Assembly (NCBI GenBank): GCA_900128585.1
Contig: LT642221.1
Location: forward strand, 1,990 to 31,692
DNA: 29,703 nucleotides
Direction: 5' to 3'
Source: Stramenopiles sp. TOSAG23-3
Lineage: Eukaryota > Sar
In this document: positions 8,594 through 18,600 of the stretch, in pieces
How the letters are laid out: each line of letters begins with the position of its first letter
Numbering within the stretch: the stretch's first letter is position 1
Translations under genes and position numbers: made by a program
Notes under the pieces: model-generated
Seen by the model: only the letters and a program-made list of their open reading frames with translations
Database searches by the model: none
Told to the model about the DNA's origin: nothing

Positions 8594-8920
8594 CTAATAA
8601 CTAGCTATATTCCAGTGGATTAGAGAAGATGATCATCTACTACTTGGATTAACTCTCTTCTTTCTTCTTTTCTTTTCTCTTCTTCCTCCTTCTTTCTTTC
8701 TTTCCCAGACGAAGATATATATCTAAAAAGACACGAAACACTAAGAAAAAAAGAGAGGACCCCACCCTCTCTCCCTCGTGAATTTAATCATCGCAGTTTC
8801 TTTCACAAATCACAAGCGCGTCCCATCTTTTTCTTTCCTTCTTCAACAAATGCCAGTTTATTCCAACTGTTTGCACGGAAAGACATCTAGCTAAAGACAG
8901 CCGTGCCTTGAGTAATCAAG

Positions 8921-11900
8921 ATGAATAGCCGTGGCAGAGAAGGTTATGAGGAAATGGTTTCAAGCTATATGTCCCTAGTGTCGAACACTTTAAGCGGTTC
9001 AAAGCCACTCGTTTATGGTGAGTTTTTGCGTGCTATGGTAGCGTTTGATAACGGTACTCTTGAAGCCGACCGTTGCCTACGCATCGTACGCAGACTATTT
9101 AGTAAGTTTCCGCGGCTACTGAGCGGATTTGAGCACATGCACAGAGCGTTAGTGGGGGAAGACAAACTTGTCGCCAAACCCTCCGCTACCCACCTTTTGA
9201 AAAGTGCCGCCGGCGAATCCAACTTTGCCGATACCACGAATGGGCCAAATTTGAACGGAACAGACCGCAAAGGTAGACGAGAGGACAGCCCTGCCGTGGA
9301 ACCAAAGATAGGGCAGCCCCTTGAAGTTGGAGCGACTGTTAATAATAATAAGCGTAGCAGAAACGGTCATATTGAACGGCGAGGCGTGAAAAAAATTAAA
9401 GCCGCTAAAACATGTGTCACGTTAAAGGGGAAAGGTAGATTCCGAGCATGCGCGAACAATTTGAAAACCCCGAATTCTACCCAATTTTTACGTATGGGGT
9501 CAAAATGCGTGTTGAATGTGTATTTTGCACATAAAATCAAGAGTGGAAAATTGAAAGAATTGTTGAAACCCGTGTTTGCTGGCATGAATACCCTTTTTCA
9601 CAATATACAGCAAAACGATCTGATTCAAAGTTTGCTCTCGTCAACAGGGAACGACGCCGAAAGATTTTGCAGCAATCATGTTACGGAGGTCAACGAATTG
9701 ATAAAACACACACGGGTCGCAAAAGATTTTTTATACGAATGCTATAGCTCCCAAGTCAGGGAAAATTTGGAAAAAGAAAGAAACAACGCGAAAGCGTACG
9801 CAAGAAGTCGTCAGAATTTTCGACCGTTTCACAATTCGAACCGGTCAAATGAGCTTATTGGCGAAATGGACGACCATCCGGATACAAAGTTGGAAATTGT
9901 TGCCAGAGATTTGTCGCAGACTTTAAATCGCCCGTGTGGATACAAACGACAGACAGAAGGAGCTGTGGTTGTCACCAGCATTCCCTGTGGACGAGGTTCG
10001 GGCGATAAGCCCTCATACAGCCACGATGCTATTCGAAACCCCGTCTTCCCGCCCAACCCCCACTCGTCATGTTACATAGGCATTTCTGACAACTACTACA
10101 AAGACGACGAAAGTGTGCTGCGATATGTTCCTTGGTTTGGTGATAACGACGAAGAAGGAGTGGATCTAAGCGCATATGATGTCGTGCCTGGGGAAGAAGA
10201 CAAGATGATGGCCCATGAAGGAGATGATTATTTGGCAATAACTTGGACGTTCACGATCGTTCTTGCTGCACACATGTATGGTGGTTTGTTGGGTGAAGAT
10301 GGAGAACGTGGACGTGTATTTGATGGCAGAAATGTTAGCAAAGTGCCAAAATCCATTTTTTGCCTGGTGGGGAAATTGATGGGAGGCTTTGGTGGAAGCA
10401 CGGTATTTCAGCGCATAGAAGAACTACTTTCCAAGAGCAAAAATGGATTTTTCATAGACACCGTTTATCTGAAACAGTTAGACGGTTGGGCACAAGACAT
10501 CTACAGCAAGTCCAGGAAGAAAAGGGGGTTAGATCAGCAGAGGACCGATTTGACACGCTCGACACTGTCCATATTCTGTTGGAAGAAGGAATTTCGTAGC
10601 GATATCATAGCCAGCACCAAGTCCACAAAGTTTGCACATGCCAAAAAGAAATTGTCCGAAGATGTCCGTTCTCGGTTCCAACTCTTGCCAGAAATGCAAA
10701 CTATGTTCGCAAATGGTTCAGCTCACAGGGGACTCAGAAAAGGCCCGTTCATATTTGCAGGAGATGAAGACAACGTAAATGGCAGTATCGAGCAAGACGC
10801 GGGGTGGTTGATGGAGTCGTATAAATCCTTGTTTTGCAGACGATGTTTTGTGTACGATTGCCAAAAGCATGGTGCTGAGCATCCTGTGCCTCGTTGGCCG
10901 GAAAAGATAAATGTTGGTCGTCGAGGGAGTCTTACTCCCTGCAGTGGAAGTTGCCATCTTGCCGTAAAAAGGAAGACCGCTCGAATCAGCAATGCTGCTC
11001 TAAGCAATGTGTCTAACCCCGACGTCGAACTTGCATATCAAGTATTGCGTTCAACAAACGGAAATACCTGCAAAGCAGTTAATATCCTGGGAAACCACTG
11101 GGGGGACGGGGCAGTGATGCCCAGCTGCATTTTTTTGCATATTTTAGTGTCTCAGAAATGGCCAGAATTGCTAGAAGATGACGAGCAAAAGGGGCGGGCA
11201 AAAAAAGGGAAAAAACAAATGAAACCAAAGCCTGTCCGTCGAGAGCGTCTGTTTACGGATGCATCATTCAAACCTTGCGATCACGAAGGAGCCTGCACCG
11301 TTGCAAATGGGTGCTCGTGTGCAAAAAATAACAACTACTGTGAAAAATACTGCGCATGCGTAAAATCGTGCAAAAATAGGTATCTCGGCTGCAACTGCAG
11401 AGGAAAGTGTGTAACAAAAACATGTCACTGCGTAGCAGCGAGTCGGGAATGTGATCCTGATTTATGCGTGAATTGTGTTTGCGACGATAGTTGTCATAAT
11501 TGCGTGATGCACAAAAGGCGCGTTAAACTTGTTATTGGTCACTCTTCTATTCACGGTTGGGGCTGTTTCACGACTGAGTTTATAAAGAGAGGCGCTTTCA
11601 TCAGTTCATATCTAGGTGAGTTAATATCTCAGGACGAGGCCGATCGCCGTGGAAAAATTTATGATAAGCTTAAATGTAGCTTTTTGTTTGATCTGAATAC
11701 AGATTACGTTATTGACGCAACGAGAAAAGGCAACAAATTGAAGTATGCTAATCACAGTCATGAATTTGCTAATATGGCTCCACGAATTGTGATTCGCAAT
11801 GGTGATCACTATGTTCATATGTATGCAAAACGCGATATTGAGCCGGGGGAAGAGCTGTGCTTTAATTATGGTTACGGTTCCGATGGATCTGGCAATGAAT

Positions 11901-11932
11901 GGGCCAATCTAAAAAGGTGGAAGCGACGGTGA
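8921..11932 (+). CDS. EZH2: Histone H3-K27 methyltransferase, E(z)/EZH2 family (PRC2 catalytic subunit)
   Basis: It is predicted to methylate histone H3 lysine 27 as the catalytic subunit of Polycomb repressive complex 2, with ESC/EED-, SUZ12- and RBBP4-type partners not found here. The 1003-residue protein is longer than human EZH2 (746), mainly through a low-complexity basic N-terminal part. DDESVLRYVPWFGDN at 395 onward matches the EZH2 segment after its N-terminal lobe. LFCRRCFVYDC (about 636-646) is the Cys-rich MCSS site. About 695-745 is SANT-like. The pre-SET CXC zinc-cluster region spans about 786-865. The SET domain (868-990) has HGWGCF (878-883), NHS (944-946), NGDH and GEELCFNYGYG. 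After NHS, the usual PNC is replaced by ANM, with a one-residue insertion before NGDH. There is an in-frame stop at 8909-8911, so the ATG at 8921 is firm. No intron is seen. Confidence 0.95.
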   Translation: MNSRGREGYEEMVSSYMSLVSNTLSGSKPLVYGEFLRAMVAFDNGTLEADRCLRIVRRLFSKFPRLLSGFEHMHRALVGEDKLVAKPSATHLLKSAAGESNFADTTNGPNLNGTDRKGRREDSPAVEPKIGQPLEVGATVNNNKRSRNGHIERRGVKKIKAAKTCVTLKGKGRFRACANNLKTPNSTQFLRMGSKCVLNVYFAHKIKSGKLKELLKPVFAGMNTLFHNIQQNDLIQSLLSSTGNDAERFCSNHVTEVNELIKHTRVAKDFLYECYSSQVRENLEKERNNAKAYARSRQNFRPFHNSNRSNELIGEMDDHPDTKLEIVARDLSQTLNRPCGYKRQTEGAVVVTSIPCGRGSGDKPSYSHDAIRNPVFPPNPHSSCYIGISDNYYKDDESVLRYVPWFGDNDEEGVDLSAYDVVPGEEDKMMAHEGDDYLAITWTFTIVLAAHMYGGLLGEDGERGRVFDGRNVSKVPKSIFCLVGKLMGGFGGSTVFQRIEELLSKSKNGFFIDTVYLKQLDGWAQDIYSKSRKKRGLDQQRTDLTRSTLSIFCWKKEFRSDIIASTKSTKFAHAKKKLSEDVRSRFQLLPEMQTMFANGSAHRGLRKGPFIFAGDEDNVNGSIEQDAGWLMESYKSLFCRRCFVYDCQKHGAEHPVPRWPEKINVGRRGSLTPCSGSCHLAVKRKTARISNAALSNVSNPDVELAYQVLRSTNGNTCKAVNILGNHWGDGAVMPSCIFLHILVSQKWPELLEDDEQKGRAKKGKKQMKPKPVRRERLFTDASFKPCDHEGACTVANGCSCAKNNNYCEKYCACVKSCKNRYLGCNCRGKCVTKTCHCVAASRECDPDLCVNCVCDDSCHNCVMHKRRVKLVIGHSSIHGWGCFTTEFIKRGAFISSYLGELISQDEADRRGKIYDKLKCSFLFDLNTDYVIDATRKGNKLKYANHSHEFANMAPRIVIRNGDHYVHMYAKRDIEPGEELCFNYGYGSDGSGNEWANLKRWKRR

Positions 11933-11940
11933 AAGTAAGA

Positions 11941-11946
11941 AATAAA
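11941..11946 (+). terminator. Candidate polyadenylation signal of E(z)
   Basis: AATAAA begins 9 bases after the TGA stop on the coding strand. If used, the 3' untranslated region would be very short, as for the dynein on the opposite side. Confidence 0.45.
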
Positions 11947-12064
11947 TTACGTGCAATTTAAAACAAAATTAATGGACCATGGCTGTCACTTACATCTGTA
12001 TGTGTATACGACCACGAAACGATCAAACTCAATACCGATCATTATTTCATTGAGCAGTACCACA

Positions 12065-12128
12065 NNNNNNNNNNNNNNNNNNNNNNNNNNNNNNNNNNNN
12101 NNNNNNNNNNNNNNNNNNNNNNNNNNNN
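12065..12128. other. Assembly gap (64 N)
   Basis: A run of 64 undetermined bases. It lies in the convergent spacer, 132 bases after the E(z) stop, so it does not interrupt a recognised gene. Its true length may differ from 64. Confidence 0.99.
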
Positions 12129-12313
12129 GACATTGTTCTTGAACTGACACCTTCTTTTTTTCTTTAATTTTAATTACTATAAAAAATAACAGCCAAATTT
12201 TTCTTGAGTAATAAAATTAAACATTACTCCAAATAACTCAGTTCTAATTTTTGTTTTCAGCGTAATATCATACCACGAAAGTAAATTCTCAGTTTTTTTT
12301 TTATACGAAGAAA

Positions 12314-12378
12314 GTACCTGGTACCCGATCCCCCTTCTTAGTATTAAGTGACTGGTACGGTACCTGGGTACCAGGTAC
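12314..12378. repeat. 13-bp perfect inverted repeat rich in GGTACC
   Basis: GTACCTGGTACCC (12314-12326) has its exact reverse complement at 12366-12378, with 39 bases between. The right arm is itself part of a GGTACC-rich near-palindrome (12359-12379). In a transcript it would form a long stem. It lies between two converging genes, about 290 bases beyond the dynein stop. Confidence 0.85.
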
Positions 12379-12651
12379 CGGTTTGTTAAAAGCAACCTCG
12401 AAATCTTGTTTTTCCTTCTTACAATTGTAGTGTAGAGTATTTTACAAGTACGTAAATAAGCATATATTAGATAGGAAAATCTGTTCGGACATTCATATCT
12501 ATAAAAAAAACCAGGTAATAGCAGGCAACAGAAGAAAATCGAAAAAATAAAAACAGATTTTTTCTTTTCCGACTGTCGGATTTAAATGACTTCTATCATA
12601 TACCATAACATACTCAAAATACTTATTATTTTTATGAATTCTTAACTTACA

Positions 12652-12657
12652 TTTATT
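12652..12657 (-). terminator. Candidate polyadenylation signal of the dynein gene
   Basis: On the minus strand AATAAA starts 11 bases after the dynein stop codon (TTTATT on the plus strand). This matches the short stop-to-signal distance at the 3' end of E(z). Confidence 0.45.
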
Positions 12658-12668
12658 TTAATTTTTTC

Positions 12669-15600
12669 TTAGTCCATTGAGCACAACAAAGCTGCTCCGC
12701 GAAGTTCCCAATGTTGCGGCCTTGCTTCACGGGTTGGTAAGTCAACTACGCAAATAAGATGGAGGTCCGTACGCCTAGGGTACTTATAGAGGGGGCAAGA
12801 ATAAGCGCCGTAAGGACCGTACTCTCCAGAACTACCCCTCTTTTGATTGGAGGTAACCGCGGTTATGTACAACACTGGAAGAGGTGAAAACAACTTTTTT
12901 GGATCGCTCTCCACAAGCGAATTGTCCTGCTTACTCCATGCACAACCGTCAAGAAAAAGTCCATAGACGTACACACCCTCCTGTGGCGATTTTTTCACAT
13001 TGGCTTTTCCAGTAAATTCAGTCACCTCGGTGTGCAAGAGGACATCGTCAAGGCTCCATCTGTCATTAAGGTGGGCCCGGGTAACTTCTTGTTTCATGGC
13101 AGTTAGAAAGCCCTGTGGGTTAAAGAAGGCAGTAATTGAAAACGAGGTGGGGCTCCCTTTCGACAGCCATGAAGACAATTGCTCGTTTCTTTCAATCAGG
13201 TTGCCAAACCATACCCCAAGATTAGGGGATAACCACGATATTTCATTTCCCGACGCACTAGATACCCATGAAGGCGGTACTCGAGCGTCAAATAAGGCAT
13301 TCATTGAATCCATTAACCTGGCAGTCATAACCACTTCTCCCCGAATCGCTTGCATGAGCACAGACAAAGTCAGACGAACAATAGAAATAACCACCTGCAG
13401 CCTTTGCACCTCTTGGAACAAAAATACGTTCAGCGGTATATCAAGGCCACCAAGTTTATTGATCTGGTTAACATATGCATCTTGCACATATGCGCTTGGC
13501 AATTTGTCCAGCAATTCTTTTGCTTTTTCCATCACAAGCTGTTCCCTAGTTTTCCCACCTTCACCCCCAACAGCAGATTTTGGCTGCGTTTCCAAAAGAG
13601 TGTCCAGAAGCTCTGTCACTTCTTTCGTCCGGTACGTCATGTCAGCGTTAGGATGTAACCCAAATATCTCTGGCGAGTCAACTTCTGGGTAAGTGCTTAG
13701 ATACTGCCGGTAAATATCGATTTCCATGCCATCTGGAATTGAGTAAACGAAGTCTTTCGGAATTTTTCCTACCATAGTTGACGGATTGAAGGTAAAATTA
13801 GGGGCCAAAGTACTGGGGGTCAACCACGTCTCAGTATAAGTTTTGAACATTCGCCTGTCCATATCGTCCGTAATCTTTCCACCGTATTGAACCTCGCTTA
13901 CAATGTATTGCAATGTCGGCCACGAAATTTGTTGCGAATACAAGTGTTTCTCCAAAAACGTCGCACATGCCCCCAAATCACTAGAATTGAACTCATATGG
14001 AATGCACCACCCTAGTGCTCCGAACTTACGCCTTTCCATAATTATAGAGTGAAGAAAGCACAACGAGAACAATAATGCTCTCCATTGCGGTGTGTCAACC
14101 CTCTCTAGTTTTTCTTGATCGACGAAAGCAGAATAGTTATGCAGCATACCGGCCCGAAGTCCAGCTGGGGGCTCGTTTGTGACTTTCATAGAACATTGCA
14201 GCAGCCCTATTGGAAATTGTGGATGGGGTTCAGATGTCAAAAACAGTCTGAATGCTTCATTCGTGTTCCCATCCGTTTTTTTCAACTTAGTCAAAACATC
14301 TTCTAATGTCATAACGAAGTCCAACCCGAGATGACAGTTTTGCAACAAAACCCAGGTGCCACCGACCGAAGCAGAAGAAATAGCTTTTAAGGCATAGGGT
14401 TCTTGGCCTTCCCCAAGTGACACAGTTGTAACAGTTGTCTTTTGTTTTCGCGCAAATGCGTAAACATCCTCGGTAGGATCACTTCCCGCAGAAAGAAGGA
14501 AGATGACTGGACTAGACCATTCAGTTGAGGCAAATACTTCTTCCATGGTGTCGGTTTGCGCGTCAACGTACCGTGGCCCTAACGCTGGTAATTTCGTTGA
14601 CGACCCTTTCACTTCAATTTCTTCTAGTTCGCGCACAAAATCTAAGGCAGCTAAAATAAAGCGATCTGGCCGAAGGCTTCTGATCAGTAACAATTTTAGA
14701 AACAATCCCCTTGCATGACCTTCGCTTGCAAAACGTGCACTTACATCAGGTGGGTCCATTTTCTCTGGTTCATTTTCTTCCCACCAACGACGCCATTGCG
14801 CTTCACTCCGCGTCATATCGTCGCAAAGAGAATGAAAAAATGGACACTCCTCGGACAGGTTCACAACATTAAGCCAAATATTAGTGTCCAGCCAGTCGAA
14901 CGGCTTCGGTTTGGTCGTCGCCGCGTCCAATGCAGCCCCACCCTTCAAAAGGGTCATTACCTCGTTTTGTCCCAAAACGCTGGCCGTTACTAACATTTTA
15001 CAAGACGACACAAGGATGTACGCAAGCCGATCCTGCCCATACATGCAGCGGTTCATATAGCGGTACGTATCGTAAGTCAACGTTTCGACTATATTGGTCA
15101 CCCGTTTTGACGAGAGTGATGCTTTCTCGGCAGTATCCATCGACCTTTTAAATATCCCAATAAACTGAGTGAGACTTGTCAAGTACATGTTGTTCACCGC
15201 GCTCATATCGACAACTGAAAAATACAGGACGGAGGCTCGGGTGGCGACTGCACGATACTGTTCTCGTTTCTCGTTAATTGCAATCTTTGTCTCCTGGGCA
15301 GCGATTAGTTTCTTGTTGACCTCTGTCGCTTTTTTCTTCGTTTCCCCTAGAACCTCGATCAATTCAACATCATCTAACAGGTTTCCCTTGTTCTCCGTTA
15401 GTCTTTGCAGGAGCTGTTCATCGAGCACAAGCAAAGCTTTGGTGTTGCTGGCAACCGATGCGAGAACCTCGTTCAATTGGTCTTCTAGAATCTGTTGTTC
15501 TTTCTTTATAACACGGCCTAATAATTGTTCTTCTAGACCAAGTACTGTAACAGTAAAGTCTACAACAGTTGCGCGGGCTTGTATCTCCGGTGAGAAATGG

Positions 15601-18600
15601 GGATTTGGCAACCGTGTTGTTAAATATAACATGAACGCCTCGTCGTATTCGCACATTTTGTCTCCTACTGTAATGTACAGGGACCTTGCTTTTTTTATTA
15701 CGTGCTTTTCTAAAATCGGATCCAACATGGGGTCAATCTCTTCTTCAATGCCAGTGATAATTAATGCCTGGCCCTCACTTAATGTTTGCTCAATTTGATC
15801 TCTCAACCTAGGGTTAGTCAAAGTAGTTGCCCCAAAAGCCGGCATATTGTCAGCTTCACGCCGAAGTATCCAGTCTAAACCTTGTCCTTGGGGATCGACC
15901 AGAAGGGGATAGCGTGTCGCTTGAGTGACTAACACCCCGTTGTCAATCGACAACGGGTCCGTTGGTAGCCCCTGAACATTCCATTCCCCTACCATACCTT
16001 GGTCAACGAGAAAGGATTGTAAGTTCAAGGATTCGGTTGCCGGAATACTTCGTTTATGGAGGTCCATCGAAACTTTACCTTTCACGATCATATCTCTGAA
16101 CGCCTGATTAAATGGGCCGCAATAACTCAGAAACGCAGAAGCTGAAGCACAGTCTCCAACTAATCGCATGATTTCGTCGGCGAACTTTTTGCTGTCTTCT
16201 TTCCACCTTTGCCTTTCGCCCGAGAGGCCTTCAATCAACTGTGTTGCCATCTCCATTTTTCTTCTCGTTTTATTCGCATTGTCCTCAATCGCTTGCTTTT
16301 CCGCCATTTTACTTTCAAATTGTGCCTGCAGCGCGTCTAATTTGGCCTTGCACTTATCCAACCTCCCTGATGCAATTGCAAGCTCTTTGTTTGCATGGTC
16401 AAGTTTTGAAGATGCAATTGCCAAGCTCTCCAATTTAGGTTTCACAACTTTGGATGCGTGGTGATACATAGACATAGCCCGAACCCATGAGCAAAGTCCT
16501 TCCGCGGCTTGGGACGCATTTCTCGCTACCGATGGCAAAAACGACTCAAGTTCCAAATAAGGGGCAATCAATTCCATCGTTTCTTCATTCATATTGTCTT
16601 TCTCGTGTTGCGAAAAATAAAATAATGATTTCAGGAAATGGGCGTCAGTCAGCATACCAGCTTTAATAATGGTGTAAGAATTTTGCAAGAACATGAAAGT
16701 TTCTTTGTCTTTACCAATACCCATCGTTACAGGGGCCTTTTCTACTTTGGCCATTGGCTGCATTCGCAATATTGACACACAGTCAAACACCAACTTGATG
16801 ATATCGGAGGGTTTCGGCAACTTTTTCAGTTCATTTAAATCTGCTGGCTTAATAGAGTTCACAGCCCTTTCCGCCTCATCTAAGAACGGTTGCGCTTTAT
16901 CTAAATCTGCCTGGCACGCCTTTTTCTCCTCTTCGATAGTTTTTGATTCCGCTTCGCAAGAATCCCTGATTAGACCAACAGCTTCGCTTTCCTTCTTAGC
17001 TTCTAGTGATGAGACTTGTAATGTTCCGAGCATTGCACTACACTCCTTATCGGACTCTTTCAACACTTCCTCCTGAGCCGCTAGCTCTACTTTCATCTTC
17101 TCGACGTCAGCTGCGCCCTTCAAAAGCTTATCTAAACCGAGTTTCACCCTGGACTCTTTAGTTTTTACCAGTTCTAATTTCTTGGAATAAATATTTTTGT
17201 ACAGCGTCAAATACGAAAGAAATGCTTTTGGGGTTTGGTGAACGTGCCTGCGCATTTTTTGAAAGTAATCCCCACATGTTTCTACAACAGTAGAGTGCGT
17301 TGTCCCCATGTGTTCAGTCAGCTGCTGCAAAACGTTTTTGTCACATTCGATGCTGGAGAACGATGATATAAAGCCATCAGCAACTCCCACCAATGCCTCT
17401 TTGGGCCACGCAAGGAAGAAATCGATGGTCGTTCCATTGATCAAACCCGGGAACTTCCTTGCCCTTTCAGCAAAATTTGGATTCATTGGAGACATGCATA
17501 ATACTAGATGCAAGTTTTTCCTCACCACATCCACGAAATATTTGACTAAGTTTTCTGTGTTATCGTTCATGCCCGGCCTTTCTTTTGCAAAAGATGCACG
17601 AAGGTCGGCGACCATAAGGTTGAGCTCATCTTTAGGAAAGAGCCCTGCCACCTCCCCGGTCATCAAAATACTATTAATGTATTCCAGAAAGTCTTCAGTC
17701 ACGATGTCACCATCGGTAAATATCCACGTTACGCCACGGCCCTGCTGCCCCGCAATCTTAAATAACTCTCTGGTGTCTTCCAACAAGCTAGCAACGTTGT
17801 AAGATTTTGTAAGAGAAATTTGGAAAATGTGCTGCCGTGCTATGTACGCCGCGAGCTTTGTTGAAGACCTCTTTCCACTACCCCCGACCCCAACAAGCAA
17901 TGCATTGCCTCGGTCCATTCCAATTATACGAGATACACGGAGGATATGGCGTAGAGCATCATCGAAGAGCACGAGCTCCATGCGTTCGGAAGGTTTATCT
18001 TCGTTGTGGTTTGCTAAAAACATCTGGGCAATTGGGCGGACATCAGATAGTCTTCCACCATGTTCGTAAACTCGGGGCGCTTCGTTGATTAGGATCCCGT
18101 CTTCGTCGTATTCATCCTCACGCAAAAAATCTACAAACAGAGGATATTCATCCTTTACTTTAATATTGTCAGCTGTGCCATTTCCAAAATTTTTGTTGGT
18201 AATCGCATTTAATTCTTTCATGAATTTCTTTTTGTCGTTAATCCCTGTAAGTTTGTCAGAGAATACCCTTTCAGCTTCGTGATGCCATAATTGGAGCAGC
18301 ATTTTCTCAGATGAAATTACTTGCCTGGGGACACGTAAAATTCCTTGGAACACACGGCTTAAATCGCGCATGTTGAAAATGTAAAAAAAATTTGCTGGCG
18401 TTGGCAAAAAGTTGCTCTTCACCCAAGTCCATAACGCAATAGTTGCTCCTGTCAGTTTTTTGGCGCTTTCTCTTATGCCTGCAGAGCCTTTCGATTTCTT
18501 GGCTTTACCTTTGCCTTTACCTTTTTCAGATTTCGAAGCCACAGGGCTTGCACCAAATCTTCCACCGAGCATTTGCCCGTAAATGTCATCAACAGAAGAC

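Larger units (their letters stand above)
7946..8920. other. AT-rich spacer between helicase and E(z), no gene seen
   Basis: It holds the helicase 3' end and the E(z) promoter and leader. I see no coding or structured RNA gene. From 8060 to 8190 there are repeated TATCATA/TATGATA words. The 11-mer AATAACAGCCA lies at 8400-8410. A polypyrimidine-rich stretch runs from about 8640 to 8705, upstream of E(z), and AT composition falls in the last 150 bases before the start codon. Confidence 0.7.
11933..12668. other. Convergent spacer between E(z) and dynein, with an assembly gap
   Basis: Both 3' ends lie in this AT-rich 736 bp spacer. It holds an AATAAA 9 bases after the E(z) stop, a 64-N gap, a copy of AATAACAGCCA (12185-12195), a GGTACC-rich inverted repeat (12314-12378) and an AATAAA on the minus strand near the dynein stop. 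No gene is visible. Confidence 0.75.

Noticed and set aside
11951-12142. 63-codon frame crossing the N gap
   Set aside because: A third of it is undetermined sequence, so it cannot be supported.
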